Shown: piece after piece, positions 50,819 through 58,631 of the stretch
Numbering within the stretch: position 1 is the stretch's first letter
How the letters are laid out: each line of letters starts with the position of its first letter
DNA from: Thermus thermophilus HB8
GTDB taxonomy: Bacteria; Deinococcota; Deinococci; Deinococcales; Thermaceae
DNA length: 64,000 bases
NCBI RefSeq assembly: GCF_000091545.1
Contig: NC_006461.1
Span: forward strand, 1,302,469 to 1,366,468
Direction: 5' to 3'
Notes under the pieces: generated by a model
Told to the model about the DNA's origin: nothing
What the model saw: the letters and a program-made list of their open reading frames with translations, nothing else
The model's database searches: none
Made by a program: the position numbers and the translations under genes

Positions 50819-51426
50819 GGCGCTTCGCCCTCCTCTTGGGCGGCCCCCTCCTGGCCACGGAGGCCTTGAAGGAAAGGCTTAGGGGCTACCGCCTCCTGGC
50901 GGCGGACTCCGGGGGGCGGCACGCCTTGGCCTTAGGGCTTACCCCGGAGCTTTGGCTTGGGGACTTTGACTCAAGCCCCCCTTGGCTCCAGGAGGCCCTT
51001 TCCGCGCCCAAGGAGGTCCTTCCCCGGGAGAAGGACCTCACGGACGGGGAGGCCCTCCTCCGGAAGGCCCTGGAGCTTGGGGCGGAGGAGGTGCTCCTCC
51101 TGGGCGCCCTGGGGGGGCGGCTGGACCACACCCTGGTCCACCTGGAACTCGCCTTCCTCCTCGCGCAGAAGGGGGTGCGGGTGGAGCTCACGGACGGGCT
51201 CACCCGGGCCTTCCCCCTCCTCCCCGGCCTCCACGCCTTTCCCCTGAGGCCCGGCACCCCCTTCAGCCTCCTCCCCTTCCCCGAGGCCACCCTGGGGGTG
51301 GAGGGGGCCCGGTGGGACCTTCCCCCCACGGCCCTCAAGGCCACCAGCCGCACCCTGGAAAACGAGGCCCTGGGGCCCATCCGGGTGCGGCTGGAGGCGG
51401 GGCGGGCCCTCCTCTACCTCTTTTAG
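50815..51426 (+). CDS. thiN: Thiamine pyrophosphokinase
   Basis: 203 aa. LGDFDSS, LPREKDLTDGEALL and LGALGGRLDHTL are the metal, nucleotide and thiamine-binding motifs of thiamine pyrophosphokinase, which transfers pyrophosphate from ATP to thiamine. It is coupled to the ABC ATPase gene by an ATGA overlap, an arrangement that fits salvage of imported thiamine. Its TAG overlaps the TAA of the convergent gene. Confidence 0.88.
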   Translation: MRRFALLLGGPLLATEALKERLRGYRLLAADSGGRHALALGLTPELWLGDFDSSPPWLQEALSAPKEVLPREKDLTDGEALLRKALELGAEEVLLLGALGGRLDHTLVHLELAFLLAQKGVRVELTDGLTRAFPLLPGLHAFPLRPGTPFSLLPFPEATLGVEGARWDLPPTALKATSRTLENEALGPIRVRLEAGRALLYLF

Positions 51427-52145
51427 CCCAAGGGGGTGTGCCCCAGGCCCTCGAGGACGGCCCAGACCCGCCCGCTCCAGAGGTCCTCCGGTCCGAGGAA
51501 GAGCTGGACCCGCTCGGCCACGGCCCGGGCCCCGGGGGCGAGGGCCAAGGCGGCGTGGTAGGGCTGGGCCAGGTCCAAAGGCGGGCGGGGCGTGTTCAGG
51601 AGGAGGAGGTCCACCCGGAGGACCAAGGCCCGCACCTCCTCGGGGCGGAGGGCCACCCGGCCCCGGAGGGGGGCGGGGAGGCGGGCGAGGAAGGCGTCCC
51701 CTTCGGCGTAGCTCGGGGCGGCCACGTGGACCTCGCCGAGGCCCCGGAGGAAGGGGGCGAGTTCAAAGCGGAGGGGCCCAAGCCACAGGGCCCGGGCCCC
51801 GGGGAAGCGCTGGGCGAGGAGCCGCTCCAGGGCCACGCCTTCCGTGTACTGGCCGAGAAGCCCCCCGCCCGCAGGAACGAGGAGGTCCACCCGCCTGGCC
51901 TTTTCGGCCTCGGCCTCGAGGCGGACCCCCTCGGGCGCGGAAGCGGCCTCCTCCAGGACCGCCCCGGCGAAGCCGAGCCCCTTGAGGCAGGGGAGGAAGG
52001 CCTCCCACCCCTCCTCCATGGCCACGGGGTGGAGGAAGAGGGGCAGGCGGGCTCTGGTCACCTGGGCGAGGAGGAGGTCAAAGAAGCCGCCCCCGCCCCG
52101 GTGGAGGTAGAGGAGGGGGCGGGGGGTGGAGGCAAGCGCCCTCAT
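51423..52145 (-). CDS. Degenerate shikimate dehydrogenase-like protein
   Basis: 240 aa. Laid beside AroE the layout matches: FLPCLKGLGFAGAVL (AroE has a 'GFxGxNVTxPhK' stretch here), GGGLLGQYTEG (for 'GxxxGyNTDG'), a Rossmann-like ALWLGPLRFELAPFL and VDLLLLNTPRPPLDL (for 'DllvnaTPxG'). The catalytic Lys and Asp positions are replaced (VLEEA for VTVPHK, TEG for TDG), and the glycine-rich NADP loop is gone. It is likely inactive as a dehydrogenase. It is coupled to the helicase gene by an ATGA overlap. The assignment is mine, from pattern only. Confidence 0.6.
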   Translation of the reverse strand: MRALASTPRPLLYLHRGGGGFFDLLLAQVTRARLPLFLHPVAMEEGWEAFLPCLKGLGFAGAVLEEAASAPEGVRLEAEAEKARRVDLLVPAGGGLLGQYTEGVALERLLAQRFPGARALWLGPLRFELAPFLRGLGEVHVAAPSYAEGDAFLARLPAPLRGRVALRPEEVRALVLRVDLLLLNTPRPPLDLAQPYHAALALAPGARAVAERVQLFLGPEDLWSGRVWAVLEGLGHTPLG

Positions 52146-54220
52146 GCCGGCTTAAGCTCCGCGTACTTGAGGGAAAGGCGCTTGAGCCCAAACCCCTCAA
52201 AGTGGACCGTGACCTCGTCCCCCTGGGCCGCCACCACGGTGCCGGGGCCGAAGCGGGGGTGGACCACCCGCTCCCCGCCCCGGAAGGCCCCGGGCCTCGG
52301 GCGATGGGGGGGCGGGGAGGGCGGGCGCCGGTAGGGGTCGTACACCTCGTAAAGCCCCTCCTCCACCTCCTCCAGGAAGCGGCTCGGCCGGGCGGGCTCC
52401 CGCCTGCCGTAGACCTCCCGCTCCTCGGCGTGGGAGAGGTAGAGCCTCTCCTGGGCCCGGGTGATGCCCACGTAGAAGAGGCGGCGCTCCTCCTCCAGGC
52501 CCTCGAGGGTGCTCACGGAGTTGCGGTGGGGCAGAAGCCCCTCCTCCACCCCCACGAGGAAGACCACGGGGAACTCCAGCCCCTTGGCGTTGTGCAGGGT
52601 CATGAGGGCGACCCTCCCCTCCGCCTCGGCGGGCTCCTCCGCCTTGGCGGTGAGGGCCACCCGGTCCAGGAAGTCCTGCAGGTCCTCCGCCTCCTTGGCC
52701 GCCCTGAGGAGCTCCTCCACGTTCTCCAGGCGGTCCTCGGCGTCCTCGGGGTAGGCCTCCCGGAGGTAGGCGGGGTAGTCGGTGGCCTCGAGGAGGTGGC
52801 GGAAGAAGGCCTCGGCGGGGCCGAAGACCAGGTCCTGAAGCTCCTCCACCAGGGCCACGAAGTGCCTCAGGGGCTCGGGGCGGGAAAAGGTCCTGGCCGC
52901 CTCCTTCAGGGCCTCCCAGGGAGGAAGCCCCTTCTCCTGGGCGAGGAGCTGCACCCTGGCCCAGGTGGCCGGGCCGATGCCCCGAGGGGGGGTGTTCAGG
53001 ACCCGCTTCAGGCTCACGGCGTCCAGGGGGTTGAGGGCGAGGCGGGCGTAGGCCAGGAGGTCCTTGACCTCGGCCCTTTCAAAGAACCCCACGCCGCCCA
53101 CCACCCGCGCCGGGATCCCCCGCCCCGCCAACGCCTGTTCCAGAAGGCGGCTTTGGGCGTTGGTGCGGTAGAGGACGGCGTACCGGTCCCAGGGGGGGCC
53201 GAGCCGGGCGATCTCCTCGGCCACGAAGCGGGCCTCCTCCCGGGCGTCCTCCGCCCGGTAGAGGCGCACGGGCTCCCCGCCCCGCTTCACCGGGCGCAGG
53301 GCCTTCTCCAGGCGGAGGGCGTTCTTCACGATCACGGCGTTGGCGAAGCGGAGGATGGCCTCGGTGGAGCGGTAGTTCTCCTCCAAGCGGTAGACCCGGG
53401 CCTCGGGGTAGTCCCGGGTGAAGTCCAGGATGTTCTTGATGTCCGCCGCCCGGAAGGAGTAGATCCCCTGGTCGGGGTCGCCCACGGCCATGAGGTTGGC
53501 CTCCTCCCCGGCGAGAAGCCGGGTGAAGCGGTACTGGACGGGGCTCGTGTCCTGGTACTCGTCCACGTGGATGAAGCGGGCCCGCTTGCGCACGAGCCTG
53601 AGGACCTCCTCGTCCTCCTCTAAAAGCCTCAGGGCGTAGAGGAGGATGTCCCCGAAGTCCAAGGCCCCCTGGGCCTTAAGGGCCTCCTGGTAGCGCACCA
53701 GGACGTCCCCAAGCCTTCCCCGGGAAAGCCCGGCGTAGTACTCGGGAAGCTCGCCGAGGAGGGCCTTAAGGCCCACGCCCCGGTTCTTCGCCCGGTCCAA
53801 AAGGGCCTTGATGGGGCCGGGCCGGGCCGAGAGGGCGAGCTCCTTCAGGACCTCCTTGAGGAGGGCGGTCTGGTCGTCCTCGTCGTAGACCACGAAGCCG
53901 GGCCTGAGGCCCACCCGCTCCCCGTAGACGCGGAGGATCCTCAAGGCGGCGGCGTGGAAGGTGGAGACCCAGACCTCCCCCGCCCCCGGGACCAGCCCCC
54001 GGAGGCGCTCCCGCATCTCCTCGGCGGCCTTGTTGGTGAAGGTGACGGCCAGGATCTCCGAGGGGAAGACCCCCCGGCGGGCGACGAGGTAGGCCACCCG
54101 GTGGACCACGGTGCGGGTCTTCCCGCTCCCCGCCCCGGCCACCACCAGGGCGGGCCCCTCAAAGTGGAGGACCGCCTGGCGCTGGGCCTCGTTGAGGGGG
54201 GCTAGGAGGGCGTCGCTCAC
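52142..54220 (-). CDS. pcrA: UvrD/PcrA-type DNA helicase
   Basis: 692 aa superfamily 1A helicase. Walker A AGAGSGKT (residues 28-35), AVTFTNKAAEEM (motif Ia), HVDEYQDTS (motif II), GDPDQGIYSFR (III), YRSTEAIL (IV), LMTLHNAKGLEF (V) and VGITRAQERLYL (VI) are all present, and the C-terminal Tudor-like tail (VHPRFGPGTVV) resembles PcrA. It unwinds DNA 3'-5' in nucleotide excision and mismatch repair and clears stalled forks. The GTG start at 54220 has TAGACT 6 nt upstream: leaderless. Confidence 0.94.
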   Translation of the reverse strand: MSDALLAPLNEAQRQAVLHFEGPALVVAGAGSGKTRTVVHRVAYLVARRGVFPSEILAVTFTNKAAEEMRERLRGLVPGAGEVWVSTFHAAALRILRVYGERVGLRPGFVVYDEDDQTALLKEVLKELALSARPGPIKALLDRAKNRGVGLKALLGELPEYYAGLSRGRLGDVLVRYQEALKAQGALDFGDILLYALRLLEEDEEVLRLVRKRARFIHVDEYQDTSPVQYRFTRLLAGEEANLMAVGDPDQGIYSFRAADIKNILDFTRDYPEARVYRLEENYRSTEAILRFANAVIVKNALRLEKALRPVKRGGEPVRLYRAEDAREEARFVAEEIARLGPPWDRYAVLYRTNAQSRLLEQALAGRGIPARVVGGVGFFERAEVKDLLAYARLALNPLDAVSLKRVLNTPPRGIGPATWARVQLLAQEKGLPPWEALKEAARTFSRPEPLRHFVALVEELQDLVFGPAEAFFRHLLEATDYPAYLREAYPEDAEDRLENVEELLRAAKEAEDLQDFLDRVALTAKAEEPAEAEGRVALMTLHNAKGLEFPVVFLVGVEEGLLPHRNSVSTLEGLEEERRLFYVGITRAQERLYLSHAEEREVYGRREPARPSRFLEEVEEGLYEVYDPYRRPPSPPPHRPRPGAFRGGERVVHPRFGPGTVVAAQGDEVTVHFEGFGLKRLSLKYAELKPA

Positions 54221-54226
54221 GGGGAG

Positions 54227-54250
54227 AGTCTACCACGCGCGGGGTAGACT
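54227..54250. promoter_or_regulatory. Closely spaced divergent -10 boxes (pcrA / phosphohexomutase-like)
   Basis: TAGACT occurs on both strands: 54227-54232 for pcrA (6 nt before its GTG) and 54245-54250 for the plus-strand gene (7 nt before its ATG). Both are preceded by a GGTAGACT context, only 12 bp apart. Confidence 0.65.
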
Positions 54251-54257
54251 TTAGGGC

Positions 54258-55145
54258 ATGGAGCTTGTGGCCACGCAGGACGGCTTCGTAGGGGAGATGG
54301 CCCGGGGCTTCACCTTCCAGGCCCTGGGGGAGGTGGCGGCGGGCTTCGGGAAGCGCCTCCAGGCGGAGGGGATCCCTCGGGTGGTGGTGGGGCACGACGC
54401 CCGCTTCCTTGCCCGGGAGATGGCGGAGCACGCCGCCGGGGTGCTCGGGGGGCTCGGCCTCGAGGTCCACCTCCTCCAGGGCCCCGCCCCCCTGCCCCTC
54501 TTCGGCTTCGCCCTCCGGGCGAAGGAGGCCGCAGGGCTCTACCTCACGGGAAGCCGCAGGCCCTTCGCCTTCCAAGGGGTGAAGCTCCGCCTGGGCCCGG
54601 GGAGGCCCCTCCCCGGGAAGGAGGTGGCCCCCGCACCCCCCCCTCCCCCGGGACCCTTCGCCCCGCTGGAGGCGCGCCGGGACTACCTGGACCACCTCCG
54701 GAAGAGCGCCCAGGGCCTCGCCCTCAAGCGGGGCGTGGTCTACCTGGACGCCATGGGCGGGGCGGGCGGCGGGATCCTGGGCCAGGTTCTGAAGCGCCTC
54801 GAGGCCCCCGTGGAGCTCAGGGAGCTCCACCCCCTTCCCCACCCCCTCTTCTACGGGGTGGCCCCGGACCCGAGGCCGGAGCACCTCAGGACCCTCCGCC
54901 TCCTTCTCCGCGAGGCCAAGCCCCCCGCCTTGGGCCTCGCCCTGGACGGGGACGCCGACCGGCTCGGGGTCTACCTCCCCGGGGGGGAGGCCCTCCCTGG
55001 GGACCAGGCCCTGGCCCGCCTCCGGGAGGCGGCCCAGGGCCGGGAGGTGGAGGCCCTGGGGGAGGGGGCCTACCGCTTCCCCTGGCACCTGGAGGAGCCC
55101 GACCCCTTCCTCGCCGCCCTCCTCCTCATGGGGGTGCTCCTGTGA
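54258..55145 (+). CDS. Shortened phosphohexomutase-like protein
   Basis: 295 aa, against about 450-550 for phosphoglucomutase/phosphomannomutase. The N-terminal QDGFVGEMARGFT and VVVGHDARF fit domain 1. The active-site loop is altered (LTGSRRPFAFQGVK where the family has a TASHNP loop), though its Ser is kept. The metal loop DGDADRLG is intact. The phosphate-binding fourth domain is missing. It may be a pseudoenzyme or a mutase with an unusual substrate. It is leaderless and coupled by GTGA to the MBL gene. Confidence 0.7.
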   Translation: MELVATQDGFVGEMARGFTFQALGEVAAGFGKRLQAEGIPRVVVGHDARFLAREMAEHAAGVLGGLGLEVHLLQGPAPLPLFGFALRAKEAAGLYLTGSRRPFAFQGVKLRLGPGRPLPGKEVAPAPPPPPGPFAPLEARRDYLDHLRKSAQGLALKRGVVYLDAMGGAGGGILGQVLKRLEAPVELRELHPLPHPLFYGVAPDPRPEHLRTLRLLLREAKPPALGLALDGDADRLGVYLPGGEALPGDQALARLREAAQGREVEALGEGAYRFPWHLEEPDPFLAALLLMGVLL

Positions 55146-56095
55146 AGGCCCTCCTGCCCGGCCTTTACCTCCTTCCCGTCCCCATCCCCTACCCCCTGAA
55201 GACGGTCAACCTCTACCTCCTCCAGGGGGCGGGGGAGGTGGCCCTCGTGGACACCGCCCTCGGCACCCGGGCCGCCCGGGGGGCCTTGGAGCTCCATCTG
55301 GCGGAGCTCGGCCTCTGCTTCCAGGACGTGAAGACTATCCTCCTCACCCACCACCACCCCGACCACTACGGCCTCTCCGGCTTCTTTGAGGGCCTGGGGG
55401 CCAGGGTCTTCCTCCACGAGGAGGAGTTCGCCCGGGGCCATCGCTTCTGGCGGGAGCCCGAGGCCTTCGCCGAGGCCTCTTGGCGGCTCTTCCTGGACCA
55501 CGGCACCCCGGAAGGCGCCCTCCAGGGCATCCGGGAGACGGTGGAGAAGACGAGGGAGCGGGTCCACCCGCCGCAAAACCCCCTCCCCCTGAGGGACGGG
55601 GAGGCGCTGGAGGTGGCGGGGAAGCGGCTTAGGGTCCTCTGGACCCCGGGGCACGCGGACGGGCACGCGGCCTTCTACCTGGAGGAGGAGGGGGTGCTCC
55701 TCGCAGGGGACGCCCTCCTGGAAAAGGTCTCCCCCAACGTGGGCCTCTGGGCCTACACCCGGGAAAACCCCCTCAAGGACTTCCTCCGCTCCCTGGACCG
55801 CCTGGCGGACCTGGGGGCCAGGGTGGCCTACGCCGGCCACTTCGGGCCCATCGCGGACGTGCGGCAAAGGGCGGAGGAGCTCAAGGCCCACCACCAGGCC
55901 CGCCTCGAGGCCCTCCTCGCCCTCCTGGACGGACCCAAAACCGCCTGGGAGCTCTCCCTCCACCTCTTTCCCCAGGAGCTGGACCCGGCGGGCCGGCGCT
56001 TCGCCTTCGCCGAGACCCTGGCCCACCTGGAGTACCTCCGGGAGGAGGGGGCGGTGGGGCGGGGGGGCCCGCCCTACCGGTACTTCCGGCGCTAA
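55142..56095 (+). CDS. Metallo-beta-lactamase-fold hydrolase
   Basis: 317 aa from a GTG overlapping the previous stop. The metal motif HxHxDH is at 70-75 (THHHPDHYG), further ligands are in GHADGH and GDALLEK, and YAGHFGPI supplies the last His. A C-terminal winged-helix-like region (about 250-317) resembles LACTB2-type members, which act on RNA or thioesters. The exact substrate is unknown. It is the partner of the mutase-like gene in a two-gene unit. Confidence 0.82.
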   Translation: MKALLPGLYLLPVPIPYPLKTVNLYLLQGAGEVALVDTALGTRAARGALELHLAELGLCFQDVKTILLTHHHPDHYGLSGFFEGLGARVFLHEEEFARGHRFWREPEAFAEASWRLFLDHGTPEGALQGIRETVEKTRERVHPPQNPLPLRDGEALEVAGKRLRVLWTPGHADGHAAFYLEEEGVLLAGDALLEKVSPNVGLWAYTRENPLKDFLRSLDRLADLGARVAYAGHFGPIADVRQRAEELKAHHQARLEALLALLDGPKTAWELSLHLFPQELDPAGRRFAFAETLAHLEYLREEGAVGRGGPPYRYFRR

Positions 56096-56116
56096 GGCCC
56101 CTAGCCCTGGCCGGGC

Positions 56117-56160
56117 TTGCCCCGGGGCGGAGTCCGGGGGTAAGCTTTGACCCGGTTCAA
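56117..56160 (+). promoter_or_regulatory. fadD promoter with a palindromic operator candidate
   Basis: TTGCCC (56117-56122) and TAAGCT (56141-56146) are 18 nt apart. Directly downstream, TTGACCCGGTTCAA (56147-56160) is a near-perfect palindrome (12 of 14 positions) over the expected transcription start, as for a TetR-type fatty-acid regulator. AAGGAGGTG follows before the ATG. Confidence 0.55.
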
Positions 56161-56169
56161 GGAGGTGCC

Positions 56170-57816
56170 ATGAAGCCCTGGTACGCCCACTACGATCCCG
56201 GGGTCCCCAAGGAGGCCCCCGCGCCCCGGCTCCTTCCCGAGGCCCTGGCGGAGACGGCCCGCCGCTTCCCCAAGAAGGTGGCCCTGGAGTTCCTCGGGCG
56301 AAGGCTCACCTACGCGGCCCTCTGGCGCGAGGTGGAGGCCTTCGCCAAGGGCCTACAGGAGGCGGGGCTAAAGCCCGGGGACCGGGTGGCCCTCATGCTC
56401 CCCAACTCTCCCCAGTTCGTCATCGCCTTCTACGGCACCCTCCTCGCCGGGGGCGTGGGGGTGAACACCAACCCCATGTACACCCCACGGGAGCTTCACC
56501 ACCAGCTCAGGGACGCCGGGGCCCGGTTCCTGGTGATCCTGGACCAGCTCCTCCCCCGCTACCTGGAGGTGAAGGGGGAGGTGCCCGTGGAGAAGGTGGT
56601 GCGCACGGGGATCCAGGACTACCTCCCCTTCCCCAAGAACCTCCTCTACCCCCTCCTTCTCAGGCGGAAAGGGGAAGCCCCCAAGGCCCTCGAGGGCCTC
56701 CCCTGGCGGGCCTTCCTCAGGCCCGGAACGCCCCGCCCCGTGCCCCTGGACCTGGACGACCTCGCCCTCCTCCAGTACACCGGGGGCACCACGGGCCTCG
56801 CCAAGGGGGCGATGCTCACCCACAGGAACCTCTCCGCCAACGCCCTCCAGGTGCGGGCCTGGATCCCCGACTTCAGGGAGGGGGAGGAGGTGGTCCTCGG
56901 GGCCATCCCCTTCTTCCACGTCTACGGGATGACCGTGGCCATGAACCTGGCCCTCCTGGGCGGGGCGAAGCTCGTCCTCCTCCCCAGGCCCGAGATCAAG
57001 GCCATCGTGGAGGCCATTGAAAAACACCAGGTCACCCTCTTCCCCGGCGTCCCCACCCTCTACGTGGCCTTCAACAACTTCCCCGGCATAGAAAGGCGGG
57101 ACCTCAAGAGCGTCCGGGCCTGCATCTCCGGCTCGGCGCCCCTCCCTTTGGAGGTGGCCGAGCGCTTTGAGAGGCTCACCGGGGCCAAGCTGGTGGAGGG
57201 CTACGGCCTCACGGAGGCGAGCCCCGTGACCCACTGCAACCCCCTTTACGGCGAAAGGCGCCTGGGGAGCGTGGGCCTCCCCTTCCCCGGCGTGGACGCC
57301 AAGGTGGTGGACGAGGAAGGAAAGGAACTCCCCCCAGGCGAGGTGGGCGAACTCGCCGTCAAAGGCCCCAACGTCATGAAAGGCTACTGGAACCGCCCCG
57401 AAGAAACCCAAAAAACCCTCAAAGACGGCTGGCTCTTCACCGGCGACCTCGCCAAAATGGACGAAGACGGCTACTTCTACATCGTGGACCGCAAAAAAGA
57501 CATGATCATCGCCGGCGGCTACAACATCTACCCCAGGGAGGTGGAAGAAGTCCTCTACCAGCACGAGGCCGTCCAGGAAGCCGCCGTGGTGGGCGTCCCA
57601 GACCCCTACCGCGGCGAAACCGTGGCCGCCTTCCTCGTCCTCAAACCCGAGTACCAAGGCAAGGTCTCGGAAAAGGACATAGAACGCTTCTGCCGCCAAA
57701 ACCTCGCCGCCTACAAGGTCCCCCGCATCATCCAGTTCCGCGAAAGCCTCCCCAAGTCCAGCGTGGGGAAGATCCTCAAGCGGGAGCTGCAAAAGGAAGT
57801 GGCGGCGAAGCGGTAG
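56170..57816 (+). CDS. fadD: Long-chain acyl-CoA synthetase (FadD family)
   Basis: 548 aa AMP-forming acyl-CoA synthetase. The P-loop YTGGTTGLAKGA, EGYGLTEASPV, GDLAKMDEDGYFYIVDR and the catalytic Lys near the C-terminus (SSVGKILKREL) are present. It activates fatty acids to acyl-CoA for beta-oxidation; an enoyl-CoA hydratase is encoded nearby at 59545-60360. From about 57310 to the end, codon choice changes sharply towards GAA, AAA and CAA, unlike the first two thirds. Confidence 0.92.
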   Translation: MKPWYAHYDPGVPKEAPAPRLLPEALAETARRFPKKVALEFLGRRLTYAALWREVEAFAKGLQEAGLKPGDRVALMLPNSPQFVIAFYGTLLAGGVGVNTNPMYTPRELHHQLRDAGARFLVILDQLLPRYLEVKGEVPVEKVVRTGIQDYLPFPKNLLYPLLLRRKGEAPKALEGLPWRAFLRPGTPRPVPLDLDDLALLQYTGGTTGLAKGAMLTHRNLSANALQVRAWIPDFREGEEVVLGAIPFFHVYGMTVAMNLALLGGAKLVLLPRPEIKAIVEAIEKHQVTLFPGVPTLYVAFNNFPGIERRDLKSVRACISGSAPLPLEVAERFERLTGAKLVEGYGLTEASPVTHCNPLYGERRLGSVGLPFPGVDAKVVDEEGKELPPGEVGELAVKGPNVMKGYWNRPEETQKTLKDGWLFTGDLAKMDEDGYFYIVDRKKDMIIAGGYNIYPREVEEVLYQHEAVQEAAVVGVPDPYRGETVAAFLVLKPEYQGKVSEKDIERFCRQNLAAYKVPRIIQFRESLPKSSVGKILKRELQKEVAAKR

Positions 57817-57825
57817 AATGCCCCC

Positions 57826-58035
57826 ATGGGCAAGGTCTACAAGAAGGTGGAGCTCGTGGGGACGAGCGAGGAGGGCCTCGAGGCCGCCATCCAGGCCGCC
57901 TTGGCGCGGGCGCGGAAGACCCTGCGCCACCTGGACTGGTTTGAGGTGAAGGAGATCCGGGGCACCATCGGCGAGGCGGGGGTGAAGGAGTACCAGGTGG
58001 TCCTGGAGGTGGGGTTCCGCTTGGAAGAGACTTAG
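57826..58035 (+). CDS. Dodecin (flavin/CoA-binding)
   Basis: 69 aa, the length of T. thermophilus dodecin, with the start MGKVYKKVELVGTSEEGLEAA and a conserved W (LDWFEVKEIRG) that stacks on flavin. It forms a dodecameric hollow shell that stores FMN; the Thermus protein also binds coenzyme A. TAGAAT (57814-57819) overlaps the fadD stop and is 6 nt before the ATG, so it has its own leaderless promoter inside the end of fadD. Confidence 0.94.
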   Translation: MGKVYKKVELVGTSEEGLEAAIQAALARARKTLRHLDWFEVKEIRGTIGEAGVKEYQVVLEVGFRLEET

Positions 58036-58104
58036 CCAAAGAGAAGCAATAGACTTGACAACATTAGACTCACACCCCCACCCTGAAGGTGGGAGGTGAG
58101 GCCT

Positions 58105-58542
58105 ATGAGCGCCACCGGGCTGGAGGTCTTTGACCGGACCCTCCACAAGACCCACGCCTGGCTCAAGGCGATCATGGAGGAGCTCGGCACCGAGGACCGC
58201 CACAAGGCCTACCTGGCCCTGAGGGCGGTGCTGCACGCCCTGCGCGACCGGCTCACCGTGGAGGAGGTGGCCCAGCTCGCCGCCCAGCTCCCCATGCTGG
58301 TGCGGGGCCTCTACTACGAGGGCTGGGACCCCACGGGCAAACCCCTGAAGGAGCGGCACAAGGAGGCCTTCCTGGCCCACGTGGCCGAAGAGCTCAAAAC
58401 CCCTTCCGGCCCCGCCGTGGACCCGGAGGCCGCCACCCGGGCCGTCTTCAAGGTCCTTTCCCGGGAGATCTCCCAAGGGGAGCTGGAGGACGTTCTAGGC
58501 CTCCTGCCCAAGGAGCTGCGGGCCCTCTGGCCCCAAGGCTAA
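58105..58542 (+). CDS. DUF2267 family protein
   Basis: 145 aa. The alpha-helical pattern (RTLHKTHAWLKAIMEELGTEDRH, then YLALRAVLHALRDRL, then LPMLVRGLYYEGWDP) is that of DUF2267, found in many bacteria, often with stress genes; function unknown. The ATG at 58105 is 8 nt after GGAGG. The leader contains two TAGACT boxes (58050-58055, 58065-58070), a TTGACA, and a hairpin CCCACC/GGTGGG (58077-58093) that reaches into the ribosome binding site. Confidence 0.83.
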   Translation: MSATGLEVFDRTLHKTHAWLKAIMEELGTEDRHKAYLALRAVLHALRDRLTVEEVAQLAAQLPMLVRGLYYEGWDPTGKPLKERHKEAFLAHVAEELKTPSGPAVDPEAATRAVFKVLSREISQGELEDVLGLLPKELRALWPQG

Positions 58543-58590
58543 GCGCCCACCCTTTAAGCCCTCCGAGAGCCCGCGCCTAAAATCCCCTCT

Positions 58591-58631
58591 TTGGGGCCCC
58601 CACCGTGGCGAAAGCCACGGTGGGGTCCTTA
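58591..58631. repeat. GNRA-capped hairpin repeat, copy B, between convergent genes
   Basis: A 12-bp perfect stem (58598-58609 with 58614-58625) is capped by GAAA (58610-58613) and preceded by TTGGGGC. It aligns without gaps to 31270-31310, with paired (compensatory) changes in the stem. As in copy A, the convergent gene's TAA starts exactly 16 nt after the tetraloop. Confidence 0.75.
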
